From NCBI GenBank assembly GCA_041621405.1, contig JBFKAV010000012.1, forward strand, positions 1 to 40,092: DNA of 40,092 nt, given 5' to 3'. Positions 19,333 to 27,170 of this stretch are shown here, one piece after another. The position numbers were made by a program, and so were the translations under genes. The notes under the pieces are model-generated. The model saw nothing but the letters and a program-made list of their open reading frames with translations. It ran no database searches and was not told the DNA's origin. Every line of letters starts with the position of its first letter. Within the stretch, counting starts at the first letter, position 1. Origin of the DNA: JBFKAV01 sp041621405 (lineage in GTDB: Bacteria; Pseudomonadota; Alphaproteobacteria; Rhodobacterales; Rhodobacteraceae).

Positions 19333-19337
19333 GGACC
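19333..19337. repeat. Target-site duplication, right copy (GGACC)
   Basis: This is the partner of the GGACC at 18096-18100, directly outside the right terminus of the IS3-family element. Confidence 0.75.
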
Positions 19338-19410
19338 CGCATGAGGTGCAATGGAGGTGCCTGACCTCGGGCGATGAGCCGAGGAAGCCAGTACTCGTGC
19401 CCGAGACGAG

Positions 19411-19572
19411 CCCAGAGATCGTCCGCCTGGAAGTGCAACGCTACGTTCGCTGCCGCTCTCTTTTCGGAGCGTCGAGGATCTGCTCAACGAGCGCGGCATC
19501 GAGGTGAGCCGTGGAGCCGCACGATTCTTGTGGCATCGGTTCGGGCCAATTCCTCGCCGCAGATCCGTAGTC
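19411..19572 (+). pseudogene. Second IS6-family transposase remnant (N-terminal part only)
   Basis: Two frames read in succession give the N-terminal region of an IS6 transposase: EIVRLEVQRYVRCRSLF up to about 19462, then after a frameshift RSVEDLLNERGIEVSRGAARFLWHRFGPI to about 19550, after which similarity fades. In intact members this corresponds to the helix-turn-helix region (RDVEDLLAERGI...ETVR.W). The match partly overlaps the part of the protein covered by the remnant at 17470-18043, and the two have diverged in sequence, so this is a separate insertion and not the missing half of the first copy. Confidence 0.7.
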
Positions 19573-19615
19573 GCCGCATCGTGGCCGGGATAACACCAAG
19601 CGCACTTCGCTGCGA

Positions 19616-20614
19616 TCACAGCGCGGCCAGGCGCCCCAGCACGTCGAGGCCCTGCATGTTGAGGAAGTGCAGGATGTCGATGAAGATCCAGTTCTCGGCC
19701 AGCTTGTCGCCCTCGCGCCGGTACATGTCGACAACCCGCATATCCGCCGGCACCGGGTTGCCCGGAAGGCCCATGAACCCTCCCTTGTGGGTCAGCGTGA
19801 GATTGGCCCAGCCGAAGAAGCCGCCGAAATGGCCCTCGGCCAGGCGGCAGACGTGGCCGTTGAACCTGCGGTCGGAGAAGGCCGCGCGGAACGGTCCTGC
19901 ATGTTGCTCGGCATAGCGCGGGATCGTGTAGGTCGCGCCGATCCCGGCCGGCCCCCACCAGATCATGTCGTCGGTCCAGCTCCGCGCCAGCTCCTCCTCG
20001 ATCGGCACTGCCTTCTGCCATTTCCGGATGTCGTCGATCATGCGGTTGATCGCGGCCAGTGTCCTTACGCCTTCCGCCGGGTCGGCATCGTGGTAGAGGA
20101 GCCCGTCATGCGTGACCGGCCCGGGCTGGACCAGATGCGCGCCGGTCGCGGGCGGAAACGGGTTCTGGCCCGCCTGGATCATCAGATGCGGGATGTCGAA
20201 GAACATCGCGGTTTCGGCGATCCTGCCGCTCTGGACCCGGTTGAACTCGGCGTAACGCAGCACTGCGATCCGGCGCGTCGGCCGGATGCCGAGGAACGGC
20301 GCGTCGAAAAGGCCCATCAGATGGCCCATCGACACGACCCACACCGAAACCGGGTCCTTCTCGTTGTGGCCCGCGAGGAAGATGTCCTGCCGCCGCTGGA
20401 CGCGCGCCATCGCGCTCAGGAACGGCGCCCAGAACGCCGCAGCTACGGCCTTCGCCCCGTATTGCTCGTGAAACGGATGCATGCCGCGCCAATGCCAGCC
20501 CGGCGCCGTGCGCCCGGCCAGAACCGCGGCCACGTTCGCGGGCGTCGCCTGTGCCAGCGCCGCATAGTGGGCGCGCACAAGGGCCTTCTCCTGCTGAAAC
20601 CCTACCGGTGCCAC
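19616..20614 (-). CDS. Two-domain SnoaL-like (NTF2-fold) protein
   Basis: 332 residues from the in-frame GTG at 20614, where family-like sequence begins (QQEKALVRAHYAALAQA). The frame stays open to an ATG at 20737, but the extra 41 residues look non-coding. It comprises two SnoaL-like halves. The first has GWHWRGMHPFHEQYGAKAVA and AEFNRVQSGRIAETAMFFDI; the second has WTDDMIWWGPAGIGATYTI, HVCRLAEGHFGGFFGWANLT and ENWIFIDILHFLNMQGLD. SnoaL folds form conical pockets used for cyclisation, hydration or small-molecule binding. No enzyme activity can be assigned. It is the distal gene of the minus-strand transporter operon and relates to the SnoaL-like proteins at 25349, 28944 and 29954, all in the same locus. 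About 220 bases separate it from the upstream permease. Confidence 0.82.
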   Translation of the reverse strand: MAPVGFQQEKALVRAHYAALAQATPANVAAVLAGRTAPGWHWRGMHPFHEQYGAKAVAAAFWAPFLSAMARVQRRQDIFLAGHNEKDPVSVWVVSMGHLMGLFDAPFLGIRPTRRIAVLRYAEFNRVQSGRIAETAMFFDIPHLMIQAGQNPFPPATGAHLVQPGPVTHDGLLYHDADPAEGVRTLAAINRMIDDIRKWQKAVPIEEELARSWTDDMIWWGPAGIGATYTIPRYAEQHAGPFRAAFSDRRFNGHVCRLAEGHFGGFFGWANLTLTHKGGFMGLPGNPVPADMRVVDMYRREGDKLAENWIFIDILHFLNMQGLDVLGRLAAL

Positions 20615-20835
20615 CTCTGTCCGCTCCCGTGCCTCGCGCCCACTATCGGTCCATGCCCCGGTGAGGTCAGGGACACAGTTTGCAAAGGGTCTTCTCGAAC
20701 GGCACCAGAATGCCGGCGAATCCCTCGATCCCGACAAAACTGCCGAATGCCGCCAGTCCGTACCGATACCGGTGGGCCTCGCAACAGGCCTTCAGCGCGG
20801 CCTTCTTCAGTGAAAATCTCACCTGACGGCCCACC

Positions 20836-21717
20836 TTATCCTTTGACGGCACCTGCGGTGAGGCCGCTGACGATCTGGCGCTGGAAGAACATGATCATCA
20901 CGAACAGGGGCGCGGTCACCGAAACGACCGAGGCCACGGCGAACATCACGTTGCCCTTGGTCTGCGTCGTCCCGAGGAAGCTCGCGATCTTCGGGATCAT
21001 CGTCTGGTTCTCTTTCGACAGGATCATCGCGGTCACGGCGAAGTCGTTGTATGCAAGCAGGAACGAGAAGAGGCCCGTGGTGATCACGCCCGGCCACATG
21101 ACCGGAATGATCACGTGCCGGAACGCCTGAAGGCGGGTGCAGCCGTCGACCATCGCGCTCTCGTCGAGGTCCTTCGGAATGTTCCGGAAAAACGAGGTCA
21201 GCATCCAGAGCGTGAACGGCTGGTTGATTGCCACAAGCACGATGATCGCCGTCGGCAGATGGCCCCAGAGATTCCACTGAAAGAACACCGGCAGGTAGCC
21301 CGAAACCAGCGTGATGTGCGGCAGCGCCCGGAAGATCAGTGCGATGATCAGGAACCAGAAGGCGTAGCGCTGGCTCGAGCGCGAGAGCGCGTAGCCGCCG
21401 AGCGTGCCGAAGGTGAGCGAGATCGTCACCACGAAGAGGCAGACGACCAGCGTATTGAGTGCCGCGCGCCAGAACTCTTCCTGCACCCAGGCGCCGTAGT
21501 AGCCCTGCCCGGTGAAACTGCCGCCGGTCTCGATCCGCGTGAACGTGCCGACGATCGCGTTGGCCCAGTCGGCCTTGGAGAAGAAATCGCCCTCGACCTT
21601 GAACGAGCCCCAGAGCGTCCAGAGGAACGGGAAGGCCGCGAGAGCCATCCAGAGCACCAGGAAGCCCAGGATGAAGATCTTGAGCGAGAGCGGTTTCTGC
21701 TGTGCCTTGACCGACAT
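20836..21717 (-). CDS. Sugar-type ABC transporter permease (MalG/UgpE-like)
   Basis: 293 residues with six predicted membrane helices, starting with a basic cytoplasmic tail and then IFILGFLVLWMALAAFPFLW. The cytoplasmic EAA loop that contacts the ATPase is visible as ESAMVDGCTRLQAFRHVIIP around residues 195-215. A periplasmic stretch of about 60 residues after helix 1 contains several aromatic and charged residues (WANAIVGTFTRIETGGSFTGQGYYG). The family imports carbohydrates, polyols or glycerophosphodiesters as a heterodimer with a MalF-type permease, here the next gene upstream, 3 bases away. The matching ATPase is encoded divergently at 24306. Confidence 0.92.
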   Translation of the reverse strand: MSVKAQQKPLSLKIFILGFLVLWMALAAFPFLWTLWGSFKVEGDFFSKADWANAIVGTFTRIETGGSFTGQGYYGAWVQEEFWRAALNTLVVCLFVVTISLTFGTLGGYALSRSSQRYAFWFLIIALIFRALPHITLVSGYLPVFFQWNLWGHLPTAIIVLVAINQPFTLWMLTSFFRNIPKDLDESAMVDGCTRLQAFRHVIIPVMWPGVITTGLFSFLLAYNDFAVTAMILSKENQTMIPKIASFLGTTQTKGNVMFAVASVVSVTAPLFVMIMFFQRQIVSGLTAGAVKG

Positions 21718-21720
21718 CGC

Positions 21721-22743
21721 CTAACTCCGCCCGAATTCGCGCCAGGTCCTGACCAGGACCGGCAATAGCAGGATCGAGACGCCGATGACCGTCAGCACCG
21801 AGGTCGCTGCAGCCGACGAGAGCTGCCGGGTTTCGCCGCCGAGGTCGTTGAAGATGGCCCAGCTCAGCGACGTCGCGTGCGCCGAGGCGGCGAAGCTGAC
21901 GATCGGCTCGAAGACGCGGAAGTTGTCCATGAGCTGGATGAGCGCGATGAAGGTGGTCAGCGGCAGGAGGTGCGGCAGGATCACGTAGCGGATCCTCTGC
22001 CAGCGCGTCGCCCCGTCGATCATCGCCGATTCCAGCGTGTCGGCGTTCACCGTCTGCAGCCCCGCGTAGTAGACGATGAACGCGAACGGCGCGGCGTGCC
22101 AGACGCCGTAGACCATGAGCATGATCCACATCAGCGGCGTCGAGGCCTTGACCGAAAGGCTCGGGTCGCCCGCCAGCACTTGCAGCGTCGAGCCGATGAC
22201 GCCTCGCGCGTCCACCATCCAGAAGAGGATCAGCGAGCCCACGAGCGGGGTGACGATCATCGGCAGGAGCGAGAAGAAGATCAGCGGCCCCTTGATCGCC
22301 CTGACGGCGCCGTTGACCGCGATCGCGATCATGAAGCCCAGCGCGATGGTGAGCGGCGTTACGACGAAGGTGTAGGTTAGCGTGAACAGGAGCGCCTTGT
22401 AGAACGGCAGGTTCAGGAGCCGCGACAGGAAGTCGCCAATCCCGTCCGAGGCGCGCCAGGCGGCGCCGACCTCGTTCACCGCTAGATGCCCGCGGTCGAG
22501 ATAGGTGGTCAGTCCCGCGAAGCGGCCGAGCGGCTGTTCGCGGCGCAATTCCTCGGTCGCCGCCTGGTCGATCATCGTGGACTGGGTGCAGCCGAACGGC
22601 CCGCAGTTCTCGACCTCGATGACCACCTGATCGTGCTCGACATAGAGCGATTGAATGACGATCGAGATGAGCGGGAAGAAGATGAAGAGCAGCATCGCCA
22701 GCGAGGAAGGGAGCACGAACCAGAAGAAGCTCTTGTGTTTCAT
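21721..22743 (-). CDS. Sugar-type ABC transporter permease (MalF/UgpA-like)
   Basis: 340 residues. The first membrane helix (FFWFVLPSSLAMLLFIFFPLIS) is followed by an unusually long predicted periplasmic loop, residues ~32-110, containing two close cysteines (ENCGPFGCTQ). The remaining five helices follow. The EAA loop reads LESAMIDGATRWQRIRYVIL near residues 238-258. It pairs with the MalG-type permease downstream. The periplasmic loop is longer than in most short MalF-type permeases and might contact the binding protein. The gene starts 73 bases after the binding-protein stop, and a GC-rich hairpin lies in that gap. Confidence 0.92.
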   Translation of the reverse strand: MKHKSFFWFVLPSSLAMLLFIFFPLISIVIQSLYVEHDQVVIEVENCGPFGCTQSTMIDQAATEELRREQPLGRFAGLTTYLDRGHLAVNEVGAAWRASDGIGDFLSRLLNLPFYKALLFTLTYTFVVTPLTIALGFMIAIAVNGAVRAIKGPLIFFSLLPMIVTPLVGSLILFWMVDARGVIGSTLQVLAGDPSLSVKASTPLMWIMLMVYGVWHAAPFAFIVYYAGLQTVNADTLESAMIDGATRWQRIRYVILPHLLPLTTFIALIQLMDNFRVFEPIVSFAASAHATSLSWAIFNDLGGETRQLSSAAATSVLTVIGVSILLLPVLVRTWREFGRS

Positions 22744-22781
22744 TGCCCTCAGACCCGGTCTGGCAAGTTGAAAGGAACGGG

Positions 22782-22802
22782 CGGGGCGGCGGTGCCGCCC
22801 CG
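22782..22802 (-). terminator. Intercistronic hairpin between binding protein and permease genes
   Basis: A perfect inverted repeat with 9-bp arms (CGGGGCGGC at 22782-22790, GCCGCCCCG at 22794-22802) and a 3-base loop lies 14 bases beyond the binding-protein stop on the minus strand. There is no U tract, so it is more likely an mRNA-stabilising or partial-attenuation structure than a full terminator. It would keep binding-protein transcripts in excess over the permeases. Confidence 0.6.
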
Positions 22803-22816
22803 GCCCTGCTTCACGG

Positions 22817-24058
22817 TCAGTTCAGAAAGCCCTTCTCCCTGGCCGCGGCGGTATAGGCCGCCTCGACATCCGCCAGGGCCTGCTCGGCGCTCTCCTTGCC
22901 CTGCAGGAAGTCGGCGAGGTTGTCGCCGAGCGCGGTGTGCAGCAGCCCCTGGTAGGGCAGCATCGGATAGGGCTTGGCGCCAGACTGGATTGCCGCGACG
23001 ACGCCGGCGCTGGTCGGCGTCGGCTCGTAGCCCTCGATCATCCAGACCGCGAGCGGCTTGGTCTCGTCGTTGAGGATCGCGGGGCTCGTTCCGTGCGCCA
23101 TCGCAATGAAGGTCGCGACCGCGTCCTCCTCCGAAATGTTCTTGGCCACGGTCCAGCCGTCCCACCAGAGCGTGGTGGCCGGGATGCTGCCGCCCGCGAC
23201 GGTCATCGGACCGGCGACGACCGTGTTGTCACGCACCTCGGGCGTCGCACCCTCGTCGTCGAGGATCGGCCCGGCGCGCGAGCCCCACATGTTCATCAGC
23301 GCGGCGTTGCCGGCCTCCCATTCGGCGCCAACGGCGTTCGAATCGTAGGTGAGGAAATCGGGGTTCATGTACTCGGTCAGCGACTTCATCATCTCGAGCG
23401 TCGCGATCCCCTTCTCGTTGTTGATCGAGATCTGCGCCGAGCCCGGCTGGAAGAATTCGCCGCCGTGGCCGAGGTACATGTTCACGAACTCCTCGGCGAG
23501 GTTCCAGCCTGCCTGGTAGGTGCCGATGACCGGATACTCCATGATCCCGGCCTCGCGGATCTTCGCGGCCGCGTCGAGGAGTTCCTCATAGGTCTTTGGC
23601 GGCTCGACGCCCACCTGCTCAAGCACGTCCTTGCGATAGAACAGATGCTGAGCATTGGCCATGAAGGCGACCGCCATCACCTTGCCGTCGATGGTGATGA
23701 GCTGGTGCTTGGGAATGTCGGCTCCGTGCGCCGCGACAAGGTCGTCAAGCGGACGGATCACATCCTCGTTGATCAGCGCGACGATCGAGGAGTTGGCGAT
23801 GATCGCAGTGGTGTATTCGGCCGGGTTGCCCTGCATGCCGGCCACGTTGATCTTCTGGTGATCGGCAGTCAGGTTAGATTTCACCTCGATGCCGTCGACG
23901 GCGCAGACCGCCGCCCCCGCAGCCACCGTCTGGATTGCCGGGAACTCGTTGCCGACGATGCTGACCCGGCCCCCTTCGATCCCGCAGCTCGCCATTGCGG
24001 AAGACCCGCCAATCACTGCAAACGCTGTCGTCAGCGCCAGGCGCTTCATATGCCTCAT
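22817..24058 (-). CDS. ABC transporter extracellular solute-binding protein (family 1, sugar/polyol type)
   Basis: 413 residues from ATG 24058, which has GGGAGG about 11 bases upstream; the frame is open to 24139 but family sequence starts here. The N-terminus is a signal peptide (KRLALTTAFAVIGGSSAMA), probably cut before SCGIEGG. The cysteine just after the cut lacks a standard lipobox leucine. The body has the typical two-lobe binding protein features: FYRKDVLEQVGVEPPKTYEELLDAA, YQAGWNLAEEFVN, GNAALMNMWGSRAG and WWDGWTVAKN. The many aromatic residues in the latter motifs suit a carbohydrate or polyol ligand. It is the first gene of the minus-strand arm and is divergent from its ATPase gene. 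The ligand is unknown. Confidence 0.9.
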   Translation of the reverse strand: MRHMKRLALTTAFAVIGGSSAMASCGIEGGRVSIVGNEFPAIQTVAAGAAVCAVDGIEVKSNLTADHQKINVAGMQGNPAEYTTAIIANSSIVALINEDVIRPLDDLVAAHGADIPKHQLITIDGKVMAVAFMANAQHLFYRKDVLEQVGVEPPKTYEELLDAAAKIREAGIMEYPVIGTYQAGWNLAEEFVNMYLGHGGEFFQPGSAQISINNEKGIATLEMMKSLTEYMNPDFLTYDSNAVGAEWEAGNAALMNMWGSRAGPILDDEGATPEVRDNTVVAGPMTVAGGSIPATTLWWDGWTVAKNISEEDAVATFIAMAHGTSPAILNDETKPLAVWMIEGYEPTPTSAGVVAAIQSGAKPYPMLPYQGLLHTALGDNLADFLQGKESAEQALADVEAAYTAAAREKGFLN

Positions 24059-24190
24059 AGTCTCCGAACCTCCCTGTTTCATCCCTGAGCCGTCGCGCGG
24101 ACCGCTTCGTGGCACCGCAAGACAACGCCTTGCCGTCAATCGGCCGAATCGACCGACTCGCGACAGTCATATGGCATCTAGCCGTGAAAA

Positions 24191-24219
24191 TGAATGCGTG
24201 TTCAAGGCTTTTTTGTCAA
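24191..24219 (-). promoter_or_regulatory. Candidate promoter for the transporter operon
   Basis: On the minus strand a consensus -35 TTGACA (24219-24214) is followed after a 17-base spacer by CATTCA (24196-24191), a weak -10. It lies about 130 bases upstream of the binding-protein start. The -35 match is perfect; the -10 is poor, as expected for a regulated promoter. Confidence 0.4.
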
Positions 24220-24245
24220 CAGCGCCCTATTTTTCGCATTTCCCT

Positions 24246-24257
24246 TGCCACTTGGCA
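24246..24257. promoter_or_regulatory. Inverted repeat, candidate operator in the divergent intergenic region
   Basis: TGCCA-CT-TGGCA is a perfect 5-bp-arm inverted repeat located 49 bases before the ATPase start and 27 bases outside the TTGACA of the opposing promoter. A LacI-family regulator is encoded in the plus-strand arm and such proteins bind short palindromes, so this is a reasonable binding site. LacI-type operators usually have a central CG, which this lacks. Confidence 0.35.
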
Positions 24258-24305
24258 TGTTTCGATAGTAGCAGTGTTGCAGACGTATGCACGGAGAGTC
24301 GCAAG

Positions 24306-25352
24306 ATGGCCGAGATACAGTTGCGCAATGTTTCCAAGCGATGGGGCTCGTTCGTAGGCGTTCAGAGATTCGATCTGACGATTCCGGACCAGGAATTCCT
24401 GGTGCTTCTCGGCCCCTCGGGCTGCGGCAAGACCACCACGATGCGGATGATCGCGGGGCTCGAAGAGGCTTCGGAGGGCGACATCCTGATCGACGGCGAG
24501 CGCGTGAACGATCTCGATCCGAAGGACCGCGACGTGGCGATGGTGTTCCAGAGCTACGCGCTCTATCCCAACATGAACGTCTACGAGAACATCCGCTTTC
24601 CCCTGAAAGTCCGCAAGACCGACACGTCCGATCACGACGCAAAGGTCCGCCGCGCCGCCGAGATGGTGGAACTGACGGACTTCCTACATCGCCGGCCGGC
24701 GGAACTTTCGGGCGGCCAGCGCCAGCGCGTGGCGCTCGCCCGCGCCATCGTGCGCCAGCCCAACGTCTTCCTGATGGACGAACCGCTGTCGAACCTCGAT
24801 GCCAAGCTCCGGGTCTCGACGCGCGCCCAGATCAAGCATCTCAGCCACGAGCTCAAGGTTACCACCATCTACGTCACCCACGACCAGGTCGAGGCGATGA
24901 CGCTCGCCGATCGCGTCGTGATCATGGAGCGCGGCAAGGTGCAGCAGGTCGGCTCGCCGATCGAGATCTACGAGCGCCCCGCCAATACCTTCGTTGCCGG
25001 CTTCATCGGCAACCCGGCAATGAACCTGATGGAAGGCGAGCTTCGGGGCGGCACCTTCACCGGACGCAATGTCACGATCTCGGGCCTTAAGGGTCTCGAC
25101 GGCCCTGTGATCGTGGGCTTCCGCGCTGAGGATGCCAAGCTTGCCGAACGGGGTGAGATCGCAGCGCCGGTCTATTCGCTCGAGCTGCTCGGCGACGCGA
25201 CGATGATTACCGTCAAGGCTGGAGGCACGCTTGTCGCGATCAAGGCTCCGAAGGACTTCCGCGCGGAAATCGACGATCCGATCCAGGCCGCCGTTCCGGC
25301 CTCGATCTGTCACCTGTTTCACGCCGAGACCGGCGAGAGACTCGACGCATGA
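24306..25352 (+). CDS. Sugar-type ABC transporter ATP-binding protein (MalK/UgpC-like)
   Basis: 348 residues from ATG 24306, preceded by GGAGA at a suitable distance; the frame is open further upstream but the family starts with MAEIQLRNVSKRWG. It has Walker A GPSGCGKTT, the Q-loop region MVFQSYALYPNMNVYENI, signature LSGGQRQRVALARAI, Walker B NVFLMDEPLSNLDAK and H-loop YVTHDQVEAMTLADRV. A C-terminal TOBE-like regulatory domain follows from about residue 240. It powers the importer whose binding protein and permeases are encoded divergently on the minus strand. Its stop overlaps the start of the SnoaL-like gene (ATGA), placing it at the head of the catabolic arm. Confidence 0.94.
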   Translation: MAEIQLRNVSKRWGSFVGVQRFDLTIPDQEFLVLLGPSGCGKTTTMRMIAGLEEASEGDILIDGERVNDLDPKDRDVAMVFQSYALYPNMNVYENIRFPLKVRKTDTSDHDAKVRRAAEMVELTDFLHRRPAELSGGQRQRVALARAIVRQPNVFLMDEPLSNLDAKLRVSTRAQIKHLSHELKVTTIYVTHDQVEAMTLADRVVIMERGKVQQVGSPIEIYERPANTFVAGFIGNPAMNLMEGELRGGTFTGRNVTISGLKGLDGPVIVGFRAEDAKLAERGEIAAPVYSLELLGDATMITVKAGGTLVAIKAPKDFRAEIDDPIQAAVPASICHLFHAETGERLDA

Positions 25353-25846
25353 CGCCCGAGGAGCATGCTCGGAAGAGCGCTGAGACACTTGCGGCGGTGC
25401 GCCGAATGGAAAGGGGCCTCGCCGCCGGCGAAAACGACATGACGCGCTATTTTCACGAGGATTTCCTGTGGCGCGGAAATCAGGGCTGCGGCACCAAATG
25501 CGGGCTCGCCGAGTTCCGCCGTAACTGGCAGATCCCGTTCCGCGCCGTCTTCACCGACCGAAAATACATCACTGAGAAATTTCTGGCCGACGGCGATTGG
25601 GCCGCCTGTTTCGGCCATATCGAGGCCACCCATTCGGGGCCCTTCATGGGCATCGCTCCAACCGGCAAGCGCGTCCGCATTCCCTACATGGATTTCTGGC
25701 GCGTCGCGGACGGGCGCATCGCCGACAATCCAGTTTCCGTCGATTTCGCCTCTGTGCTGGCCCAGCTTGGCCGCGACGTGTTTGGCGGCGAGGGTTGGGA
25801 GGCTTATGACCGCGGCGAGCGCGAGCCCGCCCAAGCTGAAGTGTGA
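25349..25846 (+). CDS. Single-domain SnoaL-like (NTF2-fold) protein
   Basis: 165 residues forming one SnoaL-like domain: an N-terminal helix, YFHEDFLWRGNQGCG, AEFRRNWQIPFRAVF, DWAACFGHIEATHSGPFMGI and the closing strand motif MDFWRVADGRIADNPVSVDF. The PTGKRVRIPY segment is typical of SnoaL/ester cyclase relatives that bind or isomerise small organic molecules. It overlaps the ATPase stop by 4 bases, and the dehydrogenase gene starts 10 bases downstream. It is the only one-domain member among four SnoaL-like proteins in this locus. Activity is not deducible. Confidence 0.85.
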   Translation: MTPEEHARKSAETLAAVRRMERGLAAGENDMTRYFHEDFLWRGNQGCGTKCGLAEFRRNWQIPFRAVFTDRKYITEKFLADGDWAACFGHIEATHSGPFMGIAPTGKRVRIPYMDFWRVADGRIADNPVSVDFASVLAQLGRDVFGGEGWEAYDRGEREPAQAEV

Positions 25847-25856
25847 GGACGAAGCA

Positions 25857-27170
25857 ATGAGCATCACCCATCTCAAGCGTGGCAAGCCTGAAGCGGAACG
25901 GGCGGAGGACGACGCCAAGGTGCGCGGCATCGTCGAGACGACGCTTGCCGACATCGCGGCGCGCGGCGACGCGGCGGTGCGCGAGCTTTCGGCGAAGTTC
26001 GACAAATATGAGCCGAAGAGCTTCCTGCTGACCTCCTCGGAGATCCAGGCGGCGATGCAGAAGGTCTCGGCCCGCGACATGGACGACATCAAGTTCGCCC
26101 AGAAGCAGATCCGGGCCTTCGCCGAGGCCCAGCGCGCCTCGATGACCGATATCGAGGTCGAGACGCTTCCGGGTGTAATCCTCGGGCATCGCAACATCCC
26201 GGTCCAGTCGGTCGGCTGCTACGTCCCCGGCGGCAAGTTCCCGATGGTCGCTTCGGCGCACATGTCGGTGCTGACGGCGACGGTGGCGGGGGTGCCGCGG
26301 ATCGCCGCCTCGGCGCCGCCGGTCGGCGGCGCACCGCACCCGGCGATCGTCGCCGCGATGCATCTGGGCGGCGCGCATGAGATCTACGTCCTCGGCGGCA
26401 TGCAGGCAGTGGGCGCGATGGCGCTCGGCACCGAGACGATCGAGCCCGTCCACATGCTCGTCGGCCCCGGCAACGCCTTCGTGGCCGAGGCCAAGCGCCA
26501 GCTTTACGGCCGGGTCGGCATCGACCTCTTCGCCGGCCCGACCGAGACGATGGTGATCGCCGACGAGACGGCGGCCGATGCCGAGCTCTGCGCCACCGAC
26601 CTCCTTGGCCAGGCCGAGCACGGCTACAACTCGCCGGCCGTCCTCGTCACCAATTCGCGCATGCTCGCGGAGGGAACGCTGGCCGAGATCGAGCGGCTCC
26701 TGAAGGTCCTTCCCACCGCCGAGACCGCCTCGGCCTCCTGGCGCGACTACGGTGAGGTCATCCTTTGCGACACCTATGACGAAATGCTCGCGGTCGCCAA
26801 CGAGATCGCCTCGGAGCATGTGCAGGTGATGACCGACCGCGACGACTGGTTCCTCGAGAACATGCACAGCTACGGCGCGCTGTTTCTCGGACCCCGCACG
26901 AACGTCGCCAACGGCGACAAGGTGATCGGCACCAACCACACCCTGCCGACCAAGCGCGCCGGCCGCTACACGGGCGGGCTCTGGGTCGGAAAGTTCGTCA
27001 AGACCCATAGCTACCAGAAGGTCACAACGGACGAGGCCGCAGCGCTCATCGGCGAATACGGAAGCCGGCTCTGCATGCTCGAGGGCTTCATCGGCCATGC
27101 CGAGCAGTGCAACATCCGGGTGCGCCGATACGGCGGAAGAAACGTCGCCTACGGCACCGCCGCCGAATGA
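25857..27170 (+). CDS. Histidinol-dehydrogenase-family dehydrogenase, HpsN-like
   Basis: 437 residues from ATG 25857; the longer frame from 25767 overlaps the SnoaL-like gene. Family residues are intact: zinc ligands Gln252/His255 (LGQAEHG), Asp354 (GDKVIGTNH) and His414 (GHAEQ), and the catalytic pair Glu320-His321 (ASEHVQV). These correspond to E. coli HisD Gln259, His262, Asp360, His419 and Glu326-His327. NAD-binding segments include QSVGCYVPGGKFPM and GPGNAFVAEAKRQL. No other histidine biosynthesis gene is near, so a biosynthetic role is unlikely. From memory it is closest to HpsN, which oxidises (R)-2,3-dihydroxypropanesulfonate to sulfolactate using NAD. Here it probably oxidises a primary alcohol of the imported substrate to a carboxylate in two steps. 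The substrate is inferred only. Confidence 0.88.
   Translation: MSITHLKRGKPEAERAEDDAKVRGIVETTLADIAARGDAAVRELSAKFDKYEPKSFLLTSSEIQAAMQKVSARDMDDIKFAQKQIRAFAEAQRASMTDIEVETLPGVILGHRNIPVQSVGCYVPGGKFPMVASAHMSVLTATVAGVPRIAASAPPVGGAPHPAIVAAMHLGGAHEIYVLGGMQAVGAMALGTETIEPVHMLVGPGNAFVAEAKRQLYGRVGIDLFAGPTETMVIADETAADAELCATDLLGQAEHGYNSPAVLVTNSRMLAEGTLAEIERLLKVLPTAETASASWRDYGEVILCDTYDEMLAVANEIASEHVQVMTDRDDWFLENMHSYGALFLGPRTNVANGDKVIGTNHTLPTKRAGRYTGGLWVGKFVKTHSYQKVTTDEAAALIGEYGSRLCMLEGFIGHAEQCNIRVRRYGGRNVAYGTAAE

Noticed and set aside
1136..19572. Composite transposon carrying the giant operon
   Set aside because: IS sequence is found only on the right side, and its copies are fossils or a later insertion. 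No matching element is visible on the left.
20615..20737. Longer N-terminus for the SnoaL-like protein at 19616
   Set aside because: The 41 extra residues do not resemble the family, whose similarity starts just after the GTG at 20614.
20667..20852. A 61-codon minus-strand frame between the SnoaL-like gene and the permease
   Set aside because: It overlaps the permease end and shows no recognisable features. The ~220-base gap is better described as non-coding.
25857..27170. Biosynthetic histidinol dehydrogenase (hisD)
   Set aside because: There are no other his genes nearby, the gene sits in a transporter-linked catabolic operon, and the sequence looks HpsN-like.
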